Positions 44,869 through 53,210 of a stretch of DNA of 64,000 bases are shown here, piece after piece. Source of the DNA: Bin5 sp965208965 (GTDB lineage: Bacteria; Chloroflexota; Anaerolineae; Caldilineales; Caldilineaceae). Below the pieces are notes generated by a model that did not search any database, was not told the DNA's origin, and was given only the letters and a program-made list of their open reading frames with translations. Positions within the stretch are counted from its first letter, which is position 1. Each line of letters starts with the position of its first letter. The stretch is from assembly GCA_965208965.1 (NCBI GenBank), contig OZ242384.1, positions 4,278,001 to 4,342,000 of the forward strand, written 5' to 3'. Made by a program: the position numbers and the translations under genes.

Positions 44869-45789
44869 ATGATCGTTGACGCCCATAGCCACGTGTTTCC
44901 TCGGATCCATGGCCAGAATGGCGCAGGGCCGACAAGAGGTACAGGCTATGGGCGAGCCCTGATTGGCAGCGGAGAGATTCAAATTACTCCGCCCATGGGT
45001 GATGGGCTGGCCCATTCGCCGGAGCAACTTCTGGCCAACTTGGACTGGGGAGGGGTGGGGAAAGCGGTCCTGCTGCAGGGCCCTTTGTACGGCGAATGCA
45101 ATCAGTACGCGCTGGAAGCCCTTCGACGATATTCGGACAGATTGTCAGGTGCCGCCTACTTCGATCCCTGGTCGGCCGACAGCCGCCAGACCTTTGAGTC
45201 GACACTTGCCTCGCCAGGCTTTTGCGCGGTCAAGATGGAATGCTCTGTCACCTCGGGTCTGTGCGGCATCCATCCCGAGGCCCACCTAGGCGCCCCCGAG
45301 CTTGACTGGCTATGGCAAGAGCTTGAGCGTCGCAGCCTCGTATTGGTTCTCGACTTGGGCGGGATCGGCAGCCGCTCCTATCAAACGGAGGCAGTTCGCT
45401 CCATCGCAGTCCGCCACCTTGGGCTGACCGTTGTAATCGCCCATCTGGGACAGCCAAGGCCTGAAGCGGAATTGGAGCCCGATTTGTGGAGGCTTTGGGA
45501 GGAGCAAGTCGACTTGGGCTTGCTGTCCAATGTCTGGTTCGACTGCGCTTCACTTATCGCCTTTGTCCAGGACGAGGGCTACCCATTCCCTAGCGCAGAA
45601 CGTTACCTCCGGTTGGCGATTGAGCGAATCGGTGCACACAAAGTAATGTGGGGTACCGATCAGCCGGGGACCTTGCTGCATGCAACCTACAGTCAGTACG
45701 TCCAGCTGGCCAAGAGCCACACAGCTTTTCTCTCCCCCGGCGAACAGGCGCAGGTATTGGGAGAGACTGCTCTTCAAATTTATGGATGA
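44869..45789 (+). CDS. Amidohydrolase-family metal-dependent hydrolase
   Basis: A 306-residue TIM-barrel protein of the amidohydrolase-2 type (COG2159). The N-terminal metal pair is VDAHSHVFPRIHG, a His is in VIAHLGQP, and the last-strand Asp is in WGTDQPG. Members hydrolyse lactones or amides or decarboxylate acids. It is the last gene of the block that starts with the binding protein at 35366, about 70 bases after the dehydrogenase. Lactone opening would fit a sugar-acid or polyol route, but other activities are equally open. Confidence 0.87.
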   Translation: MIVDAHSHVFPRIHGQNGAGPTRGTGYGRALIGSGEIQITPPMGDGLAHSPEQLLANLDWGGVGKAVLLQGPLYGECNQYALEALRRYSDRLSGAAYFDPWSADSRQTFESTLASPGFCAVKMECSVTSGLCGIHPEAHLGAPELDWLWQELERRSLVLVLDLGGIGSRSYQTEAVRSIAVRHLGLTVVIAHLGQPRPEAELEPDLWRLWEEQVDLGLLSNVWFDCASLIAFVQDEGYPFPSAERYLRLAIERIGAHKVMWGTDQPGTLLHATYSQYVQLAKSHTAFLSPGEQAQVLGETALQIYG

Positions 45790-45873
45790 AGGAAGTCCAC
45801 CTCGGGTATCTGGCGCATGACAACGATTTAGCGTAGTCCATTGGCAGCTCTTTATCGAAAGGACAGGTGGCCG

Positions 45874-46236
45874 ATGACCGGGAACAAACTTGAGCAGCAG
45901 CTTGAACATTGTTTAGAAGCCTATCAGGAAGGTGCCCTTAGCGAAGATATGCTGCGTGCGGCCCTGGAAGCAGCCCGAAGCAACGATGCAAAGTGCCAGG
46001 ACATTCTCTACCTGCAAGCAGTCAGCACTTCCCTTTCCAGTCAGGTGCAGGGCATGTTGTTGATGGAGAACGGCGAGATTGCCGAAGAGATCCCCGAGCC
46101 GGAAGACTGGCCCTATCAGACGGTTCTGGAGGCCATTCGTGACGGGTGGCGGGTAGTACAGTTTCCCAACCTGGCGCTGTTGCTGGATGAGACGAGATCG
46201 TACGGACTTGGTTGCGAGTTTATACTGGAGAAGTGA
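45874..46236 (+). CDS. Small hypothetical protein
   Basis: A 120-residue protein from ATG 45874 with AGGACAGGTGG upstream. An in-frame TTG at 45841 would add 11 residues of non-conserved type. It is acidic and mostly helical (LEQQLEHCLEAYQEGALSED, a regulator-like start), with a C-terminal strand part (VLEAIRDGWRVVQFPNLALLLDE). I do not recognise the family. The last 50 residues look like a short alpha/beta unit seen at the end of some small unknown proteins. It lies 30 bases before a PhyH dioxygenase gene and may be translated with it. Confidence 0.6.
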   Translation: MTGNKLEQQLEHCLEAYQEGALSEDMLRAALEAARSNDAKCQDILYLQAVSTSLSSQVQGMLLMENGEIAEEIPEPEDWPYQTVLEAIRDGWRVVQFPNLALLLDETRSYGLGCEFILEK

Positions 46237-46266
46237 GTCAGTAGTCAGTAGAAGAGGAAGGAAACC

Positions 46267-47025
46267 GTGAGCGTACAAGAGGCAATTGACCATCTGGATC
46301 TTTTCGGGTACTGCCTACTGGAAGAGGCGATTCCGACAGAACTGGCCGACAGTATGGCGGAGAGATTTTTTGCATTACACGAAGATCCCGGTAATCGCGC
46401 CTACTTTCAAGACCCGAACGACGATCTTTACCAGACGCTGTTCGGCCTTTTGAATCTGGACAGGTCAAGTTGGGCCTGTGCTGCACATCCCGATGTACTC
46501 GCTGTGGTCAAGCACTTCCTCGGTGAAGACATTCGACTGGCCGAGGCGTGTTCGAAGTGGGTCAAGCCGGGCGCTCCGGCCGGCGGTGTGCACACTGACT
46601 CGGCGCAGGACTTGCCGGACCTTTTGCCAGACACACCCTGGATGATCAATTCAATCTGGATGATGACCGACTTTACAGAAGAGATCGGGGCCACGCGCAT
46701 CATGCCTACCAGCCACCGACTGCGCCGCCGCCCGCCGCGGGGCATGAAGGCAGACGACAGGCGCCTGCTGCCGGTCACGGGCCGTCGCGGTTCTGTCTTC
46801 CTGTGGCATGGAGGCGTGTGGCATGCCAACGGCGCCAACACGACAATAGATCAACATAGAATGGCACTGAACATCGCATATTACCCGCCGTGGTGGAACC
46901 TGGCGCGTGAAGGCGGTCATCAGCCTATATGGCCCGAGACGTTTGAGCGTATGCCCACCGAATTGCAGAAGCTTACGCGAAATCGGGTTGCGAGAGAGCG
47001 GGACGAGATTTATGAAAGACGCTGA
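46267..47025 (+). CDS. Phytanoyl-CoA dioxygenase family protein
   Basis: A 252-residue PhyH oxygenase from GTG 46267 after GAGGAAGG. The H-x-D pair is in GVHTDSAQ, and the distal His and Arg are in DQHRMALNIAYY. A substrate-side segment, TRIMPTSHRLRRRPPRG, is typical of bacterial PhyH. The reaction is Fe(II)/2-oxoglutarate-dependent hydroxylation of an unknown small molecule in the cytoplasm. It is the first of three PhyH genes within 6 kb. Confidence 0.88.
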   Translation: MSVQEAIDHLDLFGYCLLEEAIPTELADSMAERFFALHEDPGNRAYFQDPNDDLYQTLFGLLNLDRSSWACAAHPDVLAVVKHFLGEDIRLAEACSKWVKPGAPAGGVHTDSAQDLPDLLPDTPWMINSIWMMTDFTEEIGATRIMPTSHRLRRRPPRGMKADDRRLLPVTGRRGSVFLWHGGVWHANGANTTIDQHRMALNIAYYPPWWNLAREGGHQPIWPETFERMPTELQKLTRNRVARERDEIYERR

Positions 47026-47123
47026 AGAGGGGCCGAACTGGCCGATACTCATTCGGAGCCTGTTTTCGAATCACTTTCACAACAGTGGCTCAGTTCACCG
47101 TAATTGTTGACCAAAGGGATGTC

Positions 47124-47129
47124 TATAAT
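47124..47129 (+). promoter_or_regulatory. Consensus -10 box upstream of the second PhyH gene
   Basis: A perfect TATAAT, with a start expected near 47136 and AAGGAG at 47141-47146 before the ATG at 47158. A good -35-like TTGACC lies only 11 bases upstream (47107-47112), which is too close for normal sigma-70 spacing. At the normal distance only weak sequence is found, so an activator may be needed. Confidence 0.4.
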
Positions 47130-47157
47130 CGGAACAGATGCAAGGAGATAATCCATT

Positions 47158-47988
47158 ATGAGAACGCACTCTTGCCGTCCGGGACTGAGGGACACCCAAG
47201 TACTCGATTTCTGCAAGCAAGGCTTTCTGGTGCTGGAAGGGGTCGTACCAGACGACATCAACCGGCGCACAGTCGAGTTTCTGAATCAGTATTCGTCTCA
47301 TGAGCCGTCGGAGATACTGGATGAGGACTGGTTTGTCGACAACGTAATTCTGAATGAACAGGCTGCAGGCGCCGTCCGATGCCTGCTGGGTCAGAATTTC
47401 GGTTTGCCGATCATAATGAGCAACCACCGGGTAAACTGTCCCTCGCCTGCCCAGAATTGGCACAGGGACGGCAATTCCAAACATGGTCCGGCTCTAAATT
47501 ATCTGCAGGTCTTCTATTATCCGGAAGACTGCTCGCTCGATCTCGGGCCTACCGAGCTTCTTCCAGGCTCACATTTCCTTTTTTCCTTGTCCAAAAGGAT
47601 GGGCCACTATGGTGGAATCCGCGGCGCCTACCGGGCGGCTGCCCCGGCAGGGACCATCTTCCTCACCGTCTATTCGATTTGGCATCGTCGTTCTGCAGCC
47701 AGTGGCACGGGACTGCGCAACTTGCTCAAGTACAACTACTGGCGCACAGAGGCTCCCCACCGGGATTGGATCCGGGAACCTGACTTCGACCTTGCAACTG
47801 CCAACTACAAGTTGGAGGACCCAACATACCGGGAGCAGTTTCGCGACTGCAACGACGCCGCCGAAATGTTTTTCTGGCTGCACGGGAAATCGGATTCTTT
47901 CGCGCTGTTAGGAGGCCAGGGCTGGCCATTGAACGAACACGTCGGCAAATACCTGGACAGCCCCTACGGCGTTCCCGAAGCACATTGA
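47158..47988 (+). CDS. Phytanoyl-CoA dioxygenase family protein
   Basis: A 276-residue PhyH oxygenase. The start ATG has AAGGAG 11 bases upstream. The H-x-D pair is HRD in NWHRDGNSKHG, and the distal His is in IWHRRSAAS with an Arg in GLRNLLKYNYWR. The fold follows the family: an N-terminal helix (VLDFCKQGFLVLEG) then the double-stranded beta helix. It is only distantly related to the PhyH gene just before it, judging by the different motif surroundings, so the two are not a recent duplication. The substrate is unknown. Confidence 0.85.
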   Translation: MRTHSCRPGLRDTQVLDFCKQGFLVLEGVVPDDINRRTVEFLNQYSSHEPSEILDEDWFVDNVILNEQAAGAVRCLLGQNFGLPIIMSNHRVNCPSPAQNWHRDGNSKHGPALNYLQVFYYPEDCSLDLGPTELLPGSHFLFSLSKRMGHYGGIRGAYRAAAPAGTIFLTVYSIWHRRSAASGTGLRNLLKYNYWRTEAPHRDWIREPDFDLATANYKLEDPTYREQFRDCNDAAEMFFWLHGKSDSFALLGGQGWPLNEHVGKYLDSPYGVPEAH

Positions 47989-48087
47989 TTTGGTTCAATT
48001 CCGGGCGAATGGGGCAGTGAGGATAAGCTGACGTCCCACCGGAAAAATGGGACAGAAGATTACAGAAGCTGGCAGGGTACACATTTG

Positions 48088-49836
48088 ATGGCTCGAATGC
48101 GCTGCGCCGAGGCGCTGGTTAAAGCACTGGAACTGGAAGGGGTCAGGCACGTCTTTGGCCACCCCGGACACGGAAACACCAACATACTGGACGCGATCTA
48201 CGATTCGTCTCAGATCGACTTCAAGTTAACGCGCCATGAGCAGGCGGCTGCACACATCGCTGACGGCTATGCCCGCATTTCCGGTGACATTGGTATCTGC
48301 TGCGCCTCCGTCGGACCCGGGCCGGCGAACATGGTAATGGGTCTGGCTTCGGCTGCAGCCGCGTCAAGTCCCGTCGTTGCCATATTTGGCGGTGTGATTT
48401 CGCGTTGGGTCGGCCGAGGCCAGTTGCAGGAGACCAGCCCCTTTTACGGCCTGCCGGACCAAAGCTTCGTGCAGGTTCTGCAACCTGTCGTGAAGAAGGT
48501 GTGGCAGGTTCAGCACGCTGACCTGGTTCCTGAGGCTATTCGCAAAGCGTGCGCGCTCGCCAGGGCTGGCAATCCAGGGCCGGTTGCAGTTGAGATTCCC
48601 TGGGACCTTCAGGCCGCATTTCACGAATTTGACGATATTCCAAATCCCCACCACTACAGCCACGCGCGGCGGGTACGGGCCGATGGACAAGCGGTTTCGA
48701 GAGCGGCTGATGCCCTTCACAAGGCTGCAAATCCCGTAATTGTTGCGGGATACGGCGCGCTCCTCGCCGACGCAGGTCCTGAGATTCTTGAGCTGGCGGA
48801 AAGGCTGGGGGCGCCTGTAACCACATCATACGCCGCCAAGGGGATAGTGGCCGAAGACCATCCGCTGAGTTTGGGAAACGTGGGCTGGCTCGGCCACCCG
48901 AACGCCCATGAGATCATCCGGGAACATGCCGATGTCGTGCTGGCGGTGGGCTTCAGTTTCTCCGATCTTTCGACCTGCTGGTGGACAGAAGGAATGCCTT
49001 TTGTCGAGCAGAATCGCCTCATCCAGATTGATATCGATGCCAACCAGATTGGTCGGAGCTATCCGGTGGAAGTCGGTCTTTTGGGCGACGCCAAGGCAAC
49101 TTTACAGGAGATAATTTGCGCGCTGTCGGCAAGAGAGGCCTCACCTTTCAGAACTGGGAATCTGGAGCTGACTAAGAGAGTCAAATCAGGCTTTCGCATG
49201 GAGATTCCCAGCGAAGAGAGTGACCAACAGGGCATGGAGCCGATGCGCGTTGTCGAGGAACTGCGGCGCGTCCTGCCAAAGGACATTCTCCTTTCGCTGG
49301 ATACCGGCGACCACAACCACTACTTCGGGGCCTTTTTTCCCATCCATTCACCGCGCCGTTTGCTCTATCCCGGTGGATGGACGCCGATGGGGTTTGGCCC
49401 TACCTCCATCATCGGAGGAAAGCTGGCCAGGCCTGATCTGCCGGCCGTCAGCGTGGCGGGCGATGGGGGATTCCTCATGGTTTGCCAGGAGGTGATCACA
49501 GCGGTCGAGTGGGGGCTGCCAGTGATTTGGGTTGTGTTCAATAACCAGACTCTTGGCGCCATTCGCGGGGGCCAGCTGGCCAGCTATGGCGGGAGGGTCA
49601 TCGGCACAGAGTTCTGTGAGAATGCGGATTACGCAGCATTGGCAAGATCGCTCAGGGCCGAAGGGTTGACTGTCAGCCGTCATGCTGAGATCGAAGCCGC
49701 AATCGGCCATGCTTTGGAGTGTGACAGACCCTGCGTCGTTGACATGCGAATCGCCCGCGATCCGGTCCCTCCGCCAATTGCGGGGATGTGGTTTGAACCG
49801 GAGAGGGATGAGATTCCGCCCAGACCGCGCAGTTGA
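48088..49836 (+). CDS. Thiamine diphosphate-dependent enzyme, acetolactate synthase/benzoylformate decarboxylase-like
   Basis: A 582-residue ThDP enzyme with three domains. The PYR domain carries the catalytic Glu in TRHEQAAAHIADGYAR (about residue 50). A central domain follows, and the PP domain has the cofactor motif GDGGFLMVCQE ending in FNNQTLG. Members decarboxylate 2-keto acids or join them to aldehydes. No regulatory ALS subunit or ilvC is nearby, so a biosynthetic acetolactate synthase is unlikely. The start is the ATG at 48088. A TTG one codon earlier also lies in frame. It is between PhyH genes and an NHL protein. Confidence 0.9.
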   Translation: MARMRCAEALVKALELEGVRHVFGHPGHGNTNILDAIYDSSQIDFKLTRHEQAAAHIADGYARISGDIGICCASVGPGPANMVMGLASAAAASSPVVAIFGGVISRWVGRGQLQETSPFYGLPDQSFVQVLQPVVKKVWQVQHADLVPEAIRKACALARAGNPGPVAVEIPWDLQAAFHEFDDIPNPHHYSHARRVRADGQAVSRAADALHKAANPVIVAGYGALLADAGPEILELAERLGAPVTTSYAAKGIVAEDHPLSLGNVGWLGHPNAHEIIREHADVVLAVGFSFSDLSTCWWTEGMPFVEQNRLIQIDIDANQIGRSYPVEVGLLGDAKATLQEIICALSAREASPFRTGNLELTKRVKSGFRMEIPSEESDQQGMEPMRVVEELRRVLPKDILLSLDTGDHNHYFGAFFPIHSPRRLLYPGGWTPMGFGPTSIIGGKLARPDLPAVSVAGDGGFLMVCQEVITAVEWGLPVIWVVFNNQTLGAIRGGQLASYGGRVIGTEFCENADYAALARSLRAEGLTVSRHAEIEAAIGHALECDRPCVVDMRIARDPVPPPIAGMWFEPERDEIPPRPRS

Positions 49837-49856
49837 AACTGCGGGCGCTGGAACTG

Positions 49857-49901
49857 AATTCCTTGGCGGCACGGTGAACGCCGCTGAAGGGAATATTTTT
49901 T
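49857..49901 (+). terminator. Intrinsic terminator after the ThDP enzyme gene
   Basis: A long imperfect stem (ATTCCTTGGCGGC pairing with GCCGCTGAAGGGAAT) has a 9-base loop and is followed directly by ATTTTTT. It lies 21 bases after the stop codon. Confidence 0.65.
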
Positions 49902-49947
49902 ATAGGGGGGCCGCAAGGTTCTACATCCATCAGTAGGAAGGGAACAG

Positions 49948-50919
49948 ATGATGAAGCTGGGCAGCGGTCAGTTTGTCTATGAAGAGGTAGATGGGTGGGG
50001 TGAGGCGCCTGACGGTTGGAATATAGTTGAGGCGCCGGGCGTGGCGGTGGACTCCCAAGACAGGGTCTATGTTTTCTGTCGAAGTGAACACCCTATCATT
50101 GTATTTGATCGCGACGGGCGGTTCCTGAGTTCATGGGGCGAAGGGCTGATCAAACGGGCGCACGACATTATCGTCGGTCCGGACGACTCTATCTACTGTG
50201 TGGACGACTGGGGTCATGCAGTACACAGGTTCACCCCCGAAGGCGAACTCCTCATGTCGATTGAGACGGCGGACAGTCCAGCGGATACAGGATACATCTG
50301 GGATGTCCAGAAGGAGGTGCTACGCGCCGGCCCGCCATTCAACTACCCAACTGGAATAGCACTCTCTCCGGATGGCGATCTTTACATTTCGGATGGTTAC
50401 GGCAACGCCCGGGTACACAAGTTCACGGCTGAGGGCGAACTGCTGTTTTCCTGGGGTGAGCCGGGAGCCGGCACAGGCCAGTTCGTTACGCCGCACAATG
50501 TTTGCGTGGACCGCGACGGTACCGTTTATGTGGCCGACCGTCAGAACCGGCGAATGCAACCCTTCAACTCGCAGGGTGAATACGTCGGGCAATGGGACGA
50601 TATTTGGTGGCCCTGCGACATGTGCATTGACTCAGACAACAACATGTATCTGGCCGAAGTGGGCGGCATTTTCATGGGTGAGACGAAGAAACCTGAATTC
50701 GACAACCCACCGGCCCGTATCACTGTGCGAGATTTGAGCGGCGGGATTCTGAGCGAATGGGGGATGGAGGATCCATACGGTTCCAATCGCTATTTCAGCC
50801 CGCACAATATCGCATTTGATTCACGCGGTGATCTGTACGTAGGTGAGGTCGCCCATTCTTACCCGGACGGGACGACACCGAAGGACTGGCTCGTGTTGAG
50901 GAAGTACGCTCGAGCCTGA
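49948..50919 (+). CDS. NHL-repeat six-bladed beta-propeller protein
   Basis: A 323-residue protein made of NHL-type repeats, each with a strand pattern like GVAVDSQDRVYVFCRSEHPIIVFD, GIALSPDGDLYISDGYGNARVHKF and NVCVDRDGTVYVADRQNRRM. The pattern resembles peptidyl-hydroxyglycine amidating lyase propellers, but the lyase metal and active-site residues cannot be confirmed. No signal peptide is seen, so it is probably cytoplasmic. Its place after the ThDP gene and before a PhyH gene suggests it may be a lactonase-like or lyase-like enzyme of the same pathway. Confidence 0.85.
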   Translation: MMKLGSGQFVYEEVDGWGEAPDGWNIVEAPGVAVDSQDRVYVFCRSEHPIIVFDRDGRFLSSWGEGLIKRAHDIIVGPDDSIYCVDDWGHAVHRFTPEGELLMSIETADSPADTGYIWDVQKEVLRAGPPFNYPTGIALSPDGDLYISDGYGNARVHKFTAEGELLFSWGEPGAGTGQFVTPHNVCVDRDGTVYVADRQNRRMQPFNSQGEYVGQWDDIWWPCDMCIDSDNNMYLAEVGGIFMGETKKPEFDNPPARITVRDLSGGILSEWGMEDPYGSNRYFSPHNIAFDSRGDLYVGEVAHSYPDGTTPKDWLVLRKYARA

Positions 50920-50946
50920 GGGACTCCTGCTCATCCATACCAGTTC

Positions 50947-51243
50947 CTACGCCCCTGTTTTAGGTGGAGTCCGCCAAGAATCTGGATTGACGCTCGAGTA
51001 CTCGCTAAGGACTTGAACCACCTGCACATTATAGGAATCGTACCACTTCTCCTGCCCCATTTTCTGAGCAATGCGGTGTTCAGGATCTTGATTCCAGGAC
51101 CGGATCTGTTCCAAGGTTTCCCAGTACGAAATTGCAACTTCCAAATTGCCTTGGGTCAATGCTTTAAAGCCAACACATCCATATTTGGACTGTGCCAGGT
51201 GGGAGGTGAAAAGATGACTCAGGATAGTGTGCTCACAGTCCAC
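50947..51243 (-). pseudogene. Truncated antibiotic-biosynthesis-monooxygenase (ABM) fold gene
   Basis: The last part (about residues 28-90, KALTQGNLEVAISYWETLEQIRSW...PEHRIAQKMGQEKWYDSYNVQVVQV) matches the C-terminal half of ABM/YqjZ-like heme-degrading or quinone monooxygenases. Those normally have about 40-45 more residues of N-terminal strand and helix. The preceding residues of this frame are not similar, and the region upstream on this strand is the start of the PhyH gene at 51214. So the 5' half seems to have been lost or overwritten. It is likely a remnant and not expressed as a working enzyme. Confidence 0.6.
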
Positions 51244-52146
51244 GGAAGACCACTTGGGTCGGGTTCCGAAAGCCTAGGCGAATTGCGCTCTTCGGCGGAC
51301 GCAGAGAAAGATTTCGAAGAATTGAACTGTCGATTTGAGGAGGACGGTTATCTCTACCTGCCTGGGCTGCTCAATCGAGACACGTTGTTGGCCGCACGGC
51401 TGACAATGCTGGAGGCCCTGGCTACTCAGGATTTCGTTGACACTGACAATCCTCTGATTGATGGCGTTGCCAAGAGAGAGGTCTCTGTTTCGGCGCGGGA
51501 AATGGTCGGGCTCTCCAAGAACAATGAACCGCTGCGTCAGACGCTTTACGGCGGCCCGATGATTGCGTTCTATGAGCAGTTCCTGGGCGGGCCGATTCGT
51601 CCTCTAGACTTCACCTGGTGCCGCGTCAAATCGTCCGGCACGGAAACCGCCACCAACCCTCACTATGACATTGTTTTCATGGGTCGAGGAACGAAAAACC
51701 TTTATACAAGCTGGACTCCGCTCGGCGACATTCCCCGCCAGATGGGCGGCCTGATGGTTCTGGAAAACTCTCACCGCCTGGAGGAGGTCAAAGCAACTTA
51801 CGGCCAGTCCGACGTAGATGAGTACTGTGCAAATGAGCCTGCAGCGCGAGAGACGGAGGCTGGAAAAAGGCGCTGGCGCGGATCTGGAACGGGTACGTAT
51901 GCCTTCGATGCCATCTCCCTAGGCGAGGAACTGAAAAGTCGCTGGCTCACTGCTGACTACGAGCTCGGGGATCTGCTGGTTTTTAGCATGTATACGATGC
52001 ACGCCAGCATGGACAACCTTACCAACCGACTGCGGCTCTCAACAGACACCCGCTATCAATTGGCCTCCGATCCGGTAGACGAACGCTGGATAGGCGAAAA
52101 CCCGATTGCACATGGCCCTGAGGCGAAAAAGGGGATAATCTGTTGA
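51214..52146 (+). CDS. Phytanoyl-CoA dioxygenase family protein
   Basis: A 310-residue PhyH oxygenase. The ATG at 51214 (MTQDSVLTVHG) has an ideal GGGAGGTG upstream. The frame is open 67 codons further upstream but without PhyH similarity, because it crosses the antisense remnant. Iron ligands are H and D in NPHYDIVFMG and the distal His in MHASMDN, with Arg in NRLRLSTDTRYQ. Its N-terminal region (SADAEKDFEELNCRFEEDGYLYLPG) is standard. The substrate is unknown. It is the third PhyH gene of this cluster. Confidence 0.88.
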   Translation: MTQDSVLTVHGRPLGSGSESLGELRSSADAEKDFEELNCRFEEDGYLYLPGLLNRDTLLAARLTMLEALATQDFVDTDNPLIDGVAKREVSVSAREMVGLSKNNEPLRQTLYGGPMIAFYEQFLGGPIRPLDFTWCRVKSSGTETATNPHYDIVFMGRGTKNLYTSWTPLGDIPRQMGGLMVLENSHRLEEVKATYGQSDVDEYCANEPAARETEAGKRRWRGSGTGTYAFDAISLGEELKSRWLTADYELGDLLVFSMYTMHASMDNLTNRLRLSTDTRYQLASDPVDERWIGENPIAHGPEAKKGIIC

Positions 52147-52170
52147 GGACCTGCATTTTCCTACCTGAGC

Positions 52171-53097
52171 TCATTCGATGGCAGGACAGCGAGAATTGAG
52201 CCAGTTCAGGGCAGCGCCAATGGGCTTCTCCCGTCCCAGATCGTTGTGCAGTTCGTGGTAATATCCTTCAAATAGGCAAAGGCTTTTGTCCGTAGAACCA
52301 ATGTGGGCAAAGAACTCCTGTGTGGCTGACGGGACGACCACGGCGTCGGCAAGTCCCTGCATCATCAGGATGGGAAGCCGAATCTCGTTTGCCCGGTCAC
52401 TCACCTCCTGCATCGCTTCAAAGAATTCAACGACCCAGCGTGCACTGCGCAGCGGCACTCCCAGCGAGTCCCTCGTAGCCAGTTGCACCTCTTCCCAGTC
52501 GCGAGAAAGAGTGTCCAGGCTGCCGCGTTGGCGGAATGTTAGTTGAGGCCGGACGCGGTGAACCGACTCCAGGATCCGTTTGAGAAGCCGGTTAAATGGC
52601 GAAAGATCGTGTGATCGCAGTGAGGGAGAGGCAATGACGCCGAAATCGAACGCGCCTGGAACGTCCATCAGGTATTGAAGCCCTATTAGTCCGCCCATGG
52701 AGTGGCCGTAGAGGCAACAAGGGAGACCCGGGCTGCGCTGTCGCGCCAAAGACACGACTTGCGAAATGTCGCTCAGGTAATCGTGGAAGCCCTGGACATG
52801 GCAGCGCGGCCCGCCGGACCGACCAAAGCCCTGATGATCGTGCGCGTAGACTGTGTAGCCGGCCTTAAGCAATGCCCCAACCAAATGGCGATAGCGGCCA
52901 CTGTGCTCGCCCAACCCGTGCAGAACAATAACGACGCCCCGCGCCTTCCGGCTGGGACGCCAATGGCTATAAAATATTGGTAGGCCGGCTTCGCTGCGAA
53001 GGTAACCCGTAGAGTGCTTAAAACCGGCGTAAGGACTTCTCGCAGGTGCGAGCGAATCTGAAATAGTGCATTCTTCTTCCGACCGACAGTATTGTAT
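52171..53097 (-). CDS. Alpha/beta hydrolase (monoacylglycerol lipase-like) without a standard start codon
   Basis: Serine hydrolase. The nucleophile is in YGHSMGG, the acid probably in GLADAVV and the base in YYHELHND. The first ordinary in-frame start, TTG 52914, lies inside the HGLGEHSGRY motif, but family similarity continues upstream in the same frame: a lid-side segment STGYLRSEAGLPIFYSHWRP, then VVIVLHG. Before it the frame has no ATG, GTG or TTG back to a TAA. The best candidate is an ATA at 53097 preceded by AGAGGGGG. A CTG at 53121 is another. ATA is rare as a start, so a lost start codon is possible. It would act on monoglycerides or similar esters. Confidence 0.75.
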   Translation of the reverse strand: MQYCRSEEECTISDSLAPARSPYAGFKHSTGYLRSEAGLPIFYSHWRPSRKARGVVIVLHGLGEHSGRYRHLVGALLKAGYTVYAHDHQGFGRSGGPRCHVQGFHDYLSDISQVVSLARQRSPGLPCCLYGHSMGGLIGLQYLMDVPGAFDFGVIASPSLRSHDLSPFNRLLKRILESVHRVRPQLTFRQRGSLDTLSRDWEEVQLATRDSLGVPLRSARWVVEFFEAMQEVSDRANEIRLPILMMQGLADAVVVPSATQEFFAHIGSTDKSLCLFEGYYHELHNDLGREKPIGAALNWLNSRCPAIE

Positions 53098-53210
53098 GTT
53101 GCCCCCTCTTAGAAGAATCAGGAATCTGAAGCCAGTTGCTCTTTAAGTTACCTTGGTATTCAGATCTCTCGAATGAGTAGTCGGCAATGTCGGCTTGTTT
53201 CTTCTTTGCT

